Under the pieces are notes generated by a model that saw only the letters and a program-made list of their open reading frames with translations, had not been told where the DNA came from and made no database searches. Shown piece by piece: positions 49,780 through 57,140 of a stretch of DNA of 64,000 nt. This DNA comes from Sphingomonas paucimobilis NBRC 13935 (lineage in GTDB: Bacteria; Pseudomonadota; Alphaproteobacteria; Sphingomonadales; Sphingomonadaceae). The position numbers and the translations under genes are program-made. The stretch is from NCBI RefSeq assembly GCF_000739895.2, contig NZ_BBJS01000055.1, positions 23,043-87,042 on the forward strand, read 5' to 3'. Positions within the stretch are counted from its first letter, which is position 1. The number at the start of each line of letters is the position of its first letter.

Positions 49780-50567
49780 TCTGCGTTGCGATCGCGAACC
49801 AGAAGGGCGGGGTGGGCAAGACCACCAGCGCCATCAATCTTGCCACGGCGCTGGCGGCCACGGGGCTGCAGGTGTTGCTGATCGACCTCGATCCGCAGGG
49901 CAACGCCTCGACCGGCCTGGGCATTCCCAACAGCCAGCGCGTCTTCTCCAGCTATCACGTCCTGCTGGGCGAGGCGCGGATCGATGACGCGGTGGTGCAT
50001 ACGCAGGTGCCGCGCCTGGACATCGTTCCCGCCACGGTCGACCTGTCGGGTGCCGAGCTGGAACTGGTGGATTTCGAGGATCGCACGCACCGGCTGGACC
50101 ATGCGATGCGACGGTCGCAGGGGCGGTGGGATATCGTGCTGATCGATTGCCCGCCCTCGCTGGGGCTGCTGACGATCAACGCGATGGTGGCGTCCGATTC
50201 GCTGTTCGTGCCGCTGCAATGCGAGTTCTTCGCGCTGGAGGGGCTGTCGCAGCTGCTGACCACGGTCGAGCGGATTCGCGCGCGGTTCAATCCGGGGCTG
50301 GCGATTCTGGGCGTGGCTTTGACGATGTACGACCGGCGCAACCGGCTGACCGATCAGGTGTCGGCGGATGTGCGCGCGGTTTTGGGAGGTGTGGTGTTCG
50401 ATACGGTGATTCCGCGCAACGTCCGGCTGTCCGAGGCGCCCAGCCACGGCCTGCCGGCGCTGATCTATGACCATCGTTGCGTGGGGAGCCAGGCCTATAT
50501 CGCGCTGGCCCGTGAGCTGATCGCGCGTCTGCCGCTGACCACCCAGCCGGGCGCGGCGGCGGCATGA
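49776..50567 (+). CDS. parA: Chromosome partitioning ATPase ParA
   Basis: This is a 263-residue deviant-Walker ATPase. The N-terminal IANQKGGVGKTTSAINLA has the signature Lys of MinD/ParA proteins, followed by LIDLDPQGNAST and IDCPPSLGLLTINA. ATP-bound ParA dimers coat the nucleoid, and ParB-parS complexes follow the gradient to segregate the origin. The start overlaps rsmG and the stop overlaps parB (both four bases). No N-terminal HTH domain is present, so it is a chromosomal rather than plasmid P1-type ParA. Confidence 0.96.
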   Translation: MICVAIANQKGGVGKTTSAINLATALAATGLQVLLIDLDPQGNASTGLGIPNSQRVFSSYHVLLGEARIDDAVVHTQVPRLDIVPATVDLSGAELELVDFEDRTHRLDHAMRRSQGRWDIVLIDCPPSLGLLTINAMVASDSLFVPLQCEFFALEGLSQLLTTVERIRARFNPGLAILGVALTMYDRRNRLTDQVSADVRAVLGGVVFDTVIPRNVRLSEAPSHGLPALIYDHRCVGSQAYIALARELIARLPLTTQPGAAAA

Positions 50568-51490
50568 GCGCGGAGACGACGGCCAAACGTCCGCGTCCCG
50601 GTCTGGGGCGTGGCCTGGGAGCATTGCTTGGCGATATGGCGCGTGAGGCGCCGATCCGGCCGGGGGACCAGCCGGCGATTGGTGGCGTACGGATGCTGCC
50701 CGTGGGTGCGATGTCGCCGCACCCCGATCAGCCGCGCCGCCATTTCGAGGAAGCCGCGCTCGACGAACTGGCCGCCTCGATCGCGGCGCGCGGGCTGATC
50801 CAGCCAATCGTCGTCCGCCCGCATGGCAAGGATTATCAGATCGTCGCCGGCGAGCGCCGCTGGCGTGCCGCCCAGCGTGCGCGACTGCATGAGGTGCCGG
50901 TCGTCGTCCGCGAGTTCGACGATGCCCAGACGCTCGAAGTCGCGCTGATCGAGAATATCCAGCGCCAAGACCTCAATGCGATCGAAGAGGCCCAGGCTTA
51001 TCAGCGGCTGGCGGGCGAATTCGGCCATACGCAGGAGGCGCTGGCTAAGATCGTCCACAAGTCGCGCAGCCATGTCGCCAATCTTCTGCGCCTGCTCGAA
51101 CTGCCCGATACGGTGCAGGCGCAGGTGGTCAGCGGGGCGCTGTCGATGGGCCATGCCCGCGCGCTGCTGGGCGCCGATCAGGTCGAATCGCTCGCCGATC
51201 AGGTGATCGCACGGGGCCTGAGCGTTCGTGAGACCGAAAAGCTGACGCGCGAAGCCAAGGGCGGCGGTCGCAAGACCGGTGAGGCATCGGATAAGCCCAG
51301 TGGTCCGAAGGGTAATGGCCAGGATGCCGCCGATGCCGATATCGCCGCGCTGGAGAGCCAGTTGGCAGACCTGCTTGGCCTATCGGTGCGGATTTCGCAT
51401 GGCGAGAAGGGGGGCACGCTGACCCTCAGCTATTCGACGCTCGATCAGCTCGACATGGTGTGCCAGCGGCTGACCGGCGAGGGGATTTGA
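50564..51490 (+). CDS. parB: Chromosome partitioning protein ParB
   Basis: This is a 308-residue parS-binding CTPase. RPGLGRGLGALLGDMA opens the protein; the ParB/Sulfiredoxin CTP-binding domain (PHPDQPRRHFEEAALDELAASI, GERRWRAAQRA) comes next, then the HTH region (AKIVHKSRSHVANLLRLLELP), a linker rich in Gly/Lys and a C-terminal dimerisation domain (about 255-308). It binds the three parS sites upstream and spreads along DNA. A hairpin terminator follows. Confidence 0.96.
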   Translation: MSAETTAKRPRPGLGRGLGALLGDMAREAPIRPGDQPAIGGVRMLPVGAMSPHPDQPRRHFEEAALDELAASIAARGLIQPIVVRPHGKDYQIVAGERRWRAAQRARLHEVPVVVREFDDAQTLEVALIENIQRQDLNAIEEAQAYQRLAGEFGHTQEALAKIVHKSRSHVANLLRLLELPDTVQAQVVSGALSMGHARALLGADQVESLADQVIARGLSVRETEKLTREAKGGGRKTGEASDKPSGPKGNGQDAADADIAALESQLADLLGLSVRISHGEKGGTLTLSYSTLDQLDMVCQRLTGEGI

Positions 51491-51565
51491 AGGGGATACG
51501 ATTTCCCCAACGATAGGGGATATCGGCGCCTTCGCCGCGACATCCGGCAATTCGCGTTCGAATTT

Positions 51566-51593
51566 TAGAGGAGAAGGCCGCGCCTCTCCTCTA
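51566..51593. terminator. Hairpin between parB and the convergent gene
   Basis: TAGAGGAGAAGGC pairs with GCCTCTCCTCTA with one bulged base. Ends are AT-rich on the minus-strand side. It overlaps the stop codon of the minus-strand gene and can end transcripts from both directions. Confidence 0.6.
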
Positions 51594-52025
51594 TTGTCCG
51601 GCCTGCACCCGATCGATCCAGTCCGTCGCGGCGTTGCGAAGCGCGGTTCGGGTTTTCCCCGAGGCCAGCAGGAAGGGCAGGCCGAATAGCGCCGGGACGA
51701 AGCTTGCCAGCACCAGCCAGGCGATGAGGGCAGCCCCCGCTATTCCGCCGGCCATCCGCAATTGCTCCACGGTGCCGGCATCGAGCGTCAAGGTACGGGG
51801 CCCCTTGGCGTCATAGAAGCGCCGGGTCGTCCAGACCGAGCCGCCGTCGAAGCGGATCTTCTCGGGCCACCATGCCCGCCCCGGATCGGTGCGGGCCGAA
51901 GGGAGGTTCGGAGGAGCGCGTTTTCCGACGCGTGGTGCGGGAACCTTGCCCGCCTGGGTATCGATCACCTCCAGCCGCCGACCCCGCTCGACGACGCGAA
52001 AGCGGGTAGGGGGCATATCGGTCAT
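51591..52025 (-). CDS. Unknown single-pass membrane protein
   Basis: This is a 144-residue protein with a basic, Pro-rich soluble N-terminal half (RFRVVERGRRLEVIDTQAGK, WWPEKIRFDGGSVWTTRRFYD) and hydrophobic segments in the second half (about residues 95-130, MAGGIAGAALIAWLVLASF and VPALFGLPFLLASG). I recognise no family. Its start overlaps the stop of the acetyltransferase gene, so it is the last gene of the minus-strand rib unit. I chose the ATG at 52025 because an earlier one would extend into that gene. Confidence 0.68.
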   Translation of the reverse strand: MTDMPPTRFRVVERGRRLEVIDTQAGKVPAPRVGKRAPPNLPSARTDPGRAWWPEKIRFDGGSVWTTRRFYDAKGPRTLTLDAGTVEQLRMAGGIAGAALIAWLVLASFVPALFGLPFLLASGKTRTALRNAATDWIDRVQAGQ

Positions 52026-52570
52026 CGGGCCGGTGATCCCCGCCGGGCGCGCCACCGGTCGGCGCTCTGGCCCCAGGCATCGACGCGGAAGCTCTCGAGC
52101 GGAGCGGGAAGGCTCACCGGTCCCTCATTCACCGAGCCCAGCCGCTGCGCCAGCCTGATCGAGCCCGTATTTTCCGGGTCGATGGTGTGGATAACATGGT
52201 CCCAGCCCAGCCCATCGACCGCATAGTCCATCGCCGCGACCGCCGCCTCATAGGCATAGCCGCGGCCCGCAAACTCGCGCGCCACGCCCCAGCCGACCTC
52301 GCGCCCGGGCCAACCTTCGGGTTGCCAGGGTCCGATCCGGCCGACCCAGCGCCCGGTATCGCGCTCGATCACCGAAAACATGGCGAAGCCACGCACGCTC
52401 CATGCGCCGACCATGGTGCAGAGATAGCGCCACGCCAGCCCACGTGCCTGCACTCCGCCCAGGAAGCGCATCGTCTCTTCCTCGGCATGGAAAGCGGCCC
52501 ACGCCTCGAAATCCTCCGCCGAGGGGACCCGTAGGATCAGCCGCTCGGTCTGGAGGACGGGCGATGTCAC
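52022..52570 (-). CDS. GNAT-family N-acetyltransferase (RimJ/RimL-like)
   Basis: This 182-residue acetyltransferase starts LQTERLILRVPSAEDFEAW, a RimJ/RimL type N-terminus. The acetyl-CoA binding region is VGWGVAREFAGRGYAYEA near 92-109 (the Q/RxxGxG/A loop), and the C-terminal HVIHTIDPENTGSIRLAQRLG is also family-typical. Such enzymes acetylate protein N-termini or small amines; the target is unknown. It overlaps both neighbours (ribH upstream, unknown gene downstream) and uses GTG. Confidence 0.86.
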   Translation of the reverse strand: MTSPVLQTERLILRVPSAEDFEAWAAFHAEEETMRFLGGVQARGLAWRYLCTMVGAWSVRGFAMFSVIERDTGRWVGRIGPWQPEGWPGREVGWGVAREFAGRGYAYEAAVAAMDYAVDGLGWDHVIHTIDPENTGSIRLAQRLGSVNEGPVSLPAPLESFRVDAWGQSADRWRARRGSPAR

Positions 52571-52986
52571 CCGAACCGGCCCTTGAGTGCCAGCATGGCG
52601 AGGGCCGCCTTGGCCGCCTCGCCGCCCTTGTTCTTCTCGTCCGGCTTGGCGCGGGTCAGGGCCTGCGCCTCATTCTCGGTGGTGATGATGCCGTTGCCGA
52701 TGGGCAGGCCGTCCATGGTCAGCGCCATCAGGCCGCGTGCGCTTTCGTTGGAGACGATCTCGAAATGATAGGTCTCGCCGCGGATCACCACGCCGATCGC
52801 GACAAAGGCGTCGTAACGGCCGGTGTCCGCCGCCATCGCGACCGCGCCGGGGATTTCCAGCGCGCCGGGGACGGTGATCGTCTCATGGCTGTGGCCCGCT
52901 TCCTCGATCGCGGCGCGCGCGCCCGACAGGAGCAGGTCATTCAGATGGTCGTAGAACCGTGCCTCGACGATCAACACATGCGCCAT
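52567..52986 (-). CDS. ribH: 6,7-dimethyl-8-ribityllumazine synthase
   Basis: This is a 139-residue lumazine synthase, which condenses the RibD and RibB products to make the substrate of riboflavin synthase. VPGALEIPGAVAMAADTGRYDAFVAIGVVIRGETYHFEIV is the core, with the catalytic His in ETYHFE. It overlaps the ribBX stop (ATGA) and is the fourth rib gene of the operon. Length is at the short end of the family, typical for alphaproteobacteria. Confidence 0.94.
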   Translation of the reverse strand: MAHVLIVEARFYDHLNDLLLSGARAAIEEAGHSHETITVPGALEIPGAVAMAADTGRYDAFVAIGVVIRGETYHFEIVSNESARGLMALTMDGLPIGNGIITTENEAQALTRAKPDEKNKGGEAAKAALAMLALKGRFG

Positions 52987-54137
52987 CAGGCCTCTCCCTC
53001 GCTATTATCGATACGACGTTCGCCGACGATCGACAGGCCATAGCCATCGAGTCCGATCAGCGTGTGATGGGTGTTGGTCAGCAGCACCATGTCCTGCACG
53101 CCCATTTCGGCGAGGATCATCGCGCCGACGCCGTAATCGCGCAGTTCCTCCATATCGATCTGCACTTCCTCGCCGGCCTTCAGCCGGACGGCGGTGGTGA
53201 AGGCATCGGAACGCGGACGATTGATGACGACGATTACGCCCGATCCTTCGCGTGCGATCATCTGCATCGACTTGGCGAGCAGATGGCCGCGCGGCCCGGC
53301 CTCGCCGAACATGTCCGCAAAAGGTGTCATGGCGTGCATCCGCACCAGCACCGGCTTGTCGGTGTCGAGCTTGCCCTTGACCAAGGCGACCTGCTCGGTG
53401 CCCGTCGCCTTGTTGCGATAGGCGCGCGCGGTCCAGGTGCCGCCCCATTCGCTCTCGAACGTCGCTTCCGACTGCAATTCGACCAGATGGTCGTAGCGGC
53501 GGCGATAGGCGATCAGGTCGCGGATCGTGCCGATCTTGAGGTTGTGGAGCTGCGCGAAGGAGACGAGGTCGTCCATCCGCGCCATCGTGCCATCCTCGTT
53601 CATGATCTCGCAGATCACGCCCGATGGATTGAGCCCGGCGAGCCGCGCGACATCGACCGCCGCCTCGGTATGGCCGGCACGCACCAGCACGCCGCCGTCG
53701 CGCGCGACCAGCGGGAAGACATGGCCCGGCGTCACCAGCGAATCGGGACCCTGCACCGAATCAATCGCCACCGCGATGGTCCGCGCCCGGTCGGCGGCGG
53801 AGATTCCGGTGGTGACGCCCTCGCGCGCCTCGATCGAGATGGTGAAGGCGGTTTCGTGCCGTGTTCCGTTCTTCGGGCTCATCAGCGGCAGGCCGAGCGC
53901 ATCGACCCGCTCGCGCGTCATGGCCAGGCAGATCAGCCCGCGCCCGTACCGCGCCATGAAATTGACCTTTTCGGGTGTCGCCATCTGCGCGGGGATGACG
54001 AGGTCGCCCTCATTCTCCCGGTCTTCGTCATCGACCAGGATGAACATGCGGCCGTTGCGGGCCTCGTCGATGATCTCTTCGGGGCTGGAGAGGAAACCAC
54101 GCCGCAGACCGGCCAAAGCGTCGGGATTAGCGGCCAC
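52986..54137 (-). CDS. ribB: DHBP synthase with degenerate RibA-like domain (RibBX type)
   Basis: The N-terminal 200 residues are 3,4-dihydroxy-2-butanone-4-phosphate synthase: DDEDRENEGDLVIPA, GLICLAM and GHVFPLVARDGGVLVRAGHTEA are all intact. The remaining about 180 residues are a GTP cyclohydrolase II-like domain, but the zinc-binding Cys cluster of active RibA is missing: the region reads VRMHAMTPFADMFGEAG where active enzymes have HSEC...CDCG. The second domain is therefore probably inactive, as in the RibBX proteins of other proteobacteria. The GTG at 54137, with GGAG 8 bases upstream, is preferred to an ATG that would overlap ribE by 44 bases. Confidence 0.87.
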   Translation of the reverse strand: MAANPDALAGLRRGFLSSPEEIIDEARNGRMFILVDDEDRENEGDLVIPAQMATPEKVNFMARYGRGLICLAMTRERVDALGLPLMSPKNGTRHETAFTISIEAREGVTTGISAADRARTIAVAIDSVQGPDSLVTPGHVFPLVARDGGVLVRAGHTEAAVDVARLAGLNPSGVICEIMNEDGTMARMDDLVSFAQLHNLKIGTIRDLIAYRRRYDHLVELQSEATFESEWGGTWTARAYRNKATGTEQVALVKGKLDTDKPVLVRMHAMTPFADMFGEAGPRGHLLAKSMQMIAREGSGVIVVINRPRSDAFTTAVRLKAGEEVQIDMEELRDYGVGAMILAEMGVQDMVLLTNTHHTLIGLDGYGLSIVGERRIDNSEGEA

Positions 54138-54729
54138 GATAATGCTCCATGCGTTGCAGGTAACGGGCAAGCACGTCGATCTCGATATTGACGCGCTGGC
54201 CTTGGATGATTCCGCCCAGCGTGGTGACGGCGGCGGTGTGCGGGATGATGTTCAGGCCGATGACCGTGCCTTCGGGGCCGTCCTCGACGCTGTTCACGGT
54301 CAGCGAGACGCCGTCGACCGTCACCGACCCCTTGGTCGCCATGAAGGGGGCGAGGTCCGCGGGGACGGTCACGAACACGCGGTGCGATCCGCCTTCCTCG
54401 GTGACCGACACGACCTGGCCGACGCCGTCGACATGGCCGGTGACGATATGTCCGCCCAGCTCGTCGCCCAGTTTCATCGCACGTTCGAGATTGAGCGGGC
54501 GGCCCTGATGCCATTGGTCGGCGGTGCGGCTGATCGTTTCGGCCGAGACATCGACCGCGAACCAGTCGGGGCCTTTCTCGACGACGGTCAGGCAGACGCC
54601 TGAACAGGCGATCGATGCGCCCAGATCGATACTGGCCGTATCATAGGCGGTGGCGATGACGACTCGCGTGTCGCCGCGCGCCTCGACGGCGGTGACGGAG
54701 CCGATGTCGGTGACGATCCCGGTAAACAT
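54127..54729 (-). CDS. ribE: Riboflavin synthase, alpha subunit
   Basis: This is a 200-residue riboflavin synthase made of two lumazine-binding repeats: MFTGIVTDIGSVTAVEARGD with SGVCLTVVE in the first, and HIVTGHVDGVGQVVSV with GVSLTVNSV in the second. It dismutates lumazine to riboflavin. It is the second gene of the operon, one base after ribD, and overlaps ribBX by about 11 bases. Confidence 0.94.
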   Translation of the reverse strand: MFTGIVTDIGSVTAVEARGDTRVVIATAYDTASIDLGASIACSGVCLTVVEKGPDWFAVDVSAETISRTADQWHQGRPLNLERAMKLGDELGGHIVTGHVDGVGQVVSVTEEGGSHRVFVTVPADLAPFMATKGSVTVDGVSLTVNSVEDGPEGTVIGLNIIPHTAAVTTLGGIIQGQRVNIEIDVLARYLQRMEHYRGR

Positions 54730-54730
54730 A

Positions 54731-55690
54731 TCAGGCGCGTTCGTAGACCTCCATCCGGTCGATGCCAAGCATCCGCGAATCGCGGAGTCGCCAGCGGCCA
54801 TGCGCATCGGCCAAGGCGGCCAGCCCGATATCCCCCAGCGCTGCGCGACCCTCCCCGATCAGGATCGGCGCGCGGTAGAGGAGCAGTCGGTCGACCAGAT
54901 CGGCGGCGAGAAAGGCGGAGGCGGTCTGCGCGCCGCCCTCGACCATCAGCCGGTCGACGCCCGCCAGATGGGTGATGGCGTGGGGGGAGGAGATCGTCTC
55001 CCAACCCGGTTCGGACGTGCGGGAGAGCAGGATGCGGCGGGGACTGCGTGTTTCGAGGCCGGGCAGGCGGACGTCGAGCCTGGGCGAGTCCGCTTGCAAT
55101 GTGCCGCGCCCGACCAGGATCGCCTCATGCCGGCTGCGTTCGAGATGGGTATGTGCCCGCGCCTGGGGGCCGGTGATCCAGCGGCTTGTTCCATCGGGTC
55201 GCGCGATCCGGCCATCGAGCGACGTGGCGAGCTTGAGCGTGACGAAGGGGCGTTCCTTCGCGCGGCGGGTGAGGAAGCCAGCGATCATCGCCCGTGCCTC
55301 CGATTCGCATATGCCGGTGGTGACGGCAATTCCGGCGGCACGCGCACGGTCAAAGCCCTGGCCGTTGGTACGCGGATCGGGGTCGCCCATGGCCGCGACG
55401 ATGTGCGCGACGCCGGCGGCGATCAACAGATCGGTACAGGCCGGTCCGCGAGTCGAGACATGGGCGCAGGGTTCGAGGGTGACATAGGCGGTGGCGCCGC
55501 AGGCCGACTCGCCGGCTTCGGCCAGCGCCATCGCCTCGGCATGGGGGCGGCCGCCCGGCTGGGTCCAGCCGCGTCCGATCACGCGGCCATCGCGGACCAA
55601 GATACAACCGACATTGGGGTTCGGTGCGGTGCGTCCGATACCACGACCCGCCAGTGCCAGCGCGGCCCCCATCCAGCGATGGTCGGTCAG
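54731..55690 (-). CDS. ribD: Bifunctional deaminase/reductase RibD, probable CTG start
   Basis: This is a 319-residue enzyme that deaminates and reduces the pyrimidine in riboflavin synthesis. The deaminase zinc site is GGRPHAEAMAL and EPCAHVSTRGPACTD; the reductase domain from about 150 has LKLATSLDGRI, SRWITGPQARAHTH and VEGGAQTASAF. No ATG or GTG exists at the family start point. A CTG at 55690 overlaps the previous stop (CTGA) and gives M-TDHRWMGAALALAGRG, matching the E. coli pattern where six residues precede the conserved Met. The next ATG (55672) would remove exactly those residues. Confidence 0.9.
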   Translation of the reverse strand: MTDHRWMGAALALAGRGIGRTAPNPNVGCILVRDGRVIGRGWTQPGGRPHAEAMALAEAGESACGATAYVTLEPCAHVSTRGPACTDLLIAAGVAHIVAAMGDPDPRTNGQGFDRARAAGIAVTTGICESEARAMIAGFLTRRAKERPFVTLKLATSLDGRIARPDGTSRWITGPQARAHTHLERSRHEAILVGRGTLQADSPRLDVRLPGLETRSPRRILLSRTSEPGWETISSPHAITHLAGVDRLMVEGGAQTASAFLAADLVDRLLLYRAPILIGEGRAALGDIGLAALADAHGRWRLRDSRMLGIDRMEVYERA

Positions 55691-56034
55691 ATGCCCCACT
55701 TGTTCAGCGCGTCGTCGACCTTCTTGAACTCGGCCTGGCGTTGTTCCTTGGCGGCCTTTTCCTCGGCAAGCCGCTGCTTTTTCTTCACATAGTCGATCTT
55801 TTGCTGCGCCAGGATTTCTGCATCGGTGCGGTCGGCGGGCCATTGTTCGACATAGATGATGTTGGGCTTGTACGGCACCGGCACGTAATCGTCGCGGGCG
55901 AAGGCATAGATGAAGAAGCCGGTGATCCCGACCGCAACCATCAGGAAGACGAGTTCGACGGGATGCCGCTGCGACAGAAAGAAGCGCAGGTCGCGATAAG
56001 CGCGGACGGGCGAGAAGCGGCCGAAAAACGACAT
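55687..56034 (-). CDS. Conserved membrane protein of unknown function
   Basis: This is a 115-residue protein with one membrane helix (LVFLMVAVGITGFFIYAFA, about 28-46), a short periplasmic or cytoplasmic middle (YVPVPYKPNIIYVEQW) and a charged helical, coiled-coil-like end (LAQQKIDYVKKKQRLAEEKAAKEQRQAEFKKVDDALNKWG). I know it only as a typical sphingomonad hypothetical gene upstream of ribD. It is probably the first gene of the rib transcript; its stop overlaps the ribD start. The role is not established. Confidence 0.74.
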   Translation of the reverse strand: MSFFGRFSPVRAYRDLRFFLSQRHPVELVFLMVAVGITGFFIYAFARDDYVPVPYKPNIIYVEQWPADRTDAEILAQQKIDYVKKKQRLAEEKAAKEQRQAEFKKVDDALNKWGI

Positions 56035-56166
56035 GATGGGAAGATAGGCGCGCGCCGCCTGGGATGCCAGTGAGGATTCCTATTCCCCGACAGGAGAGGG
56101 GCAGGTCGCAGGCGGCCCCCTTCACCACCGTTTCGCCACCCCTTCTCGTGCCGGGGAGGAGGCACG

Positions 56167-56195
56167 AAAAAGGGCGGCCGCATTGGCGACCGCCC
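56167..56195 (-). terminator. Rho-independent terminator for the phasin gene
   Basis: On the minus strand GGGCGGTCGC pairs with GCGGCCGCCC (one G-U) around CAAT and runs into TTTTT. It lies 32 bp after the phasin stop. Confidence 0.85.
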
Positions 56196-56226
56196 TTCCT
56201 GTTCCGTGAAGGAAGAAGTCAGCGGA

Positions 56227-57057
56227 TTACGCGACGGTCTTCATCTTCTCGGCGGCGACCGCGAAGCGGTTGCTGATCGGCTGGGCGATCTCGCCGGCGA
56301 GCTTCATGATCGTCTCGGTCGAGCGCGAGGTTTCGGCGACCATCGAGTCGAAGCTCGAACGGGCGAAATCCGACTGCAGCTTCATGAACTCGGTCGGCGA
56401 CTTGACCGACGACAGCGTCTGCAGCGTCTGGGTCGCGGTTTCGAACGAACGCTTGGCATAGTCCGCCGCGCCCTGGCCCAGCGTCTGAGCGCCCTTGGCG
56501 GCGATCTTCGACGACTCGACGACCGCTTCCAGATTGTCCTTGTTGAAGGCGACCATGTCTTCGAACAGCTTGCTGCTCTTTTCCATCGCGGCCTGGGTGC
56601 GCTGCTGCGCTTCGCCGAACATCGCCTGGGTCTTGGCGGCGGTGTCCTGGGCGGCGTTTTCGATGGTGCTCGTGGCTTCCATGATGATTTCCTTGGGCTT
56701 GGGTTCCGCCGGAACCGCGGCGGTCGGGGAAGAAATCTTCGGGGCCGCACGCGGCTTGGGGGCCGGGGCCGCCGGGGCGGGTTCGGGTGCCTTGGCGGCC
56801 GGCGAGGGAGTGACCGCTTCCGGAGCCGTCGCGACCTTGTCCTCGGGAATGACCACCGGCGGAACCGCCGCGGTCAGCGGCAGCGTCGCCTCGGGCGACT
56901 TATTTTCGGCGACCGGGGTCTTGGCGACGGGGGCCGCCACCGGGGGCTTGGGATCGGAGGGAAGGCCGGGGAGCGGCTTGGCGGCTACCGGCTTGGCAAC
57001 GCGCCGCGTCTTGGCCGCCGACTTCGCGGCGGGGGTGACCTGCTTGTTCTTGTCCAC
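56227..57057 (-). CDS. Phasin with long Pro/Ala-rich N-terminus
   Basis: This is a 276-residue phasin-family protein: the C-terminal about 145 residues (from MEATSTIENAAQDTAAKTQAM) form the amphipathic granule-coating helices (EDMVAFNKDNLEAVVESSK, FMKLQSDFARSSFDSMVAE). The first about 125 residues are a Lys/Ala/Pro-rich tail (AAKSAAKTRRVAKPVAAKP) resembling DNA-binding, histone-like segments. GTG at 57057 follows GGGAGAG; an internal ATG at 56682 could yield a phasin-only form. It lies downstream of phaC, so it should coat PHA granules, and the basic tail could tether granules to the nucleoid. Confidence 0.85.
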   Translation of the reverse strand: MDKNKQVTPAAKSAAKTRRVAKPVAAKPLPGLPSDPKPPVAAPVAKTPVAENKSPEATLPLTAAVPPVVIPEDKVATAPEAVTPSPAAKAPEPAPAAPAPKPRAAPKISSPTAAVPAEPKPKEIIMEATSTIENAAQDTAAKTQAMFGEAQQRTQAAMEKSSKLFEDMVAFNKDNLEAVVESSKIAAKGAQTLGQGAADYAKRSFETATQTLQTLSSVKSPTEFMKLQSDFARSSFDSMVAETSRSTETIMKLAGEIAQPISNRFAVAAEKMKTVA

Positions 57058-57140
57058 CAGCTCTCTCCCGATTTGCTGCGCTGCACAATAGCGATTCGAA
57101 CCGAAGTTATCAACAGCTTTGTGCAGTGCAGCAAACGATT

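Noticed and set aside
56035..56226. FMN riboswitch upstream of the riboflavin operon
   Set aside because: The conserved FMN-element words are not visible. The gap holds only a terminator for the phasin gene and a GC-rich leader.
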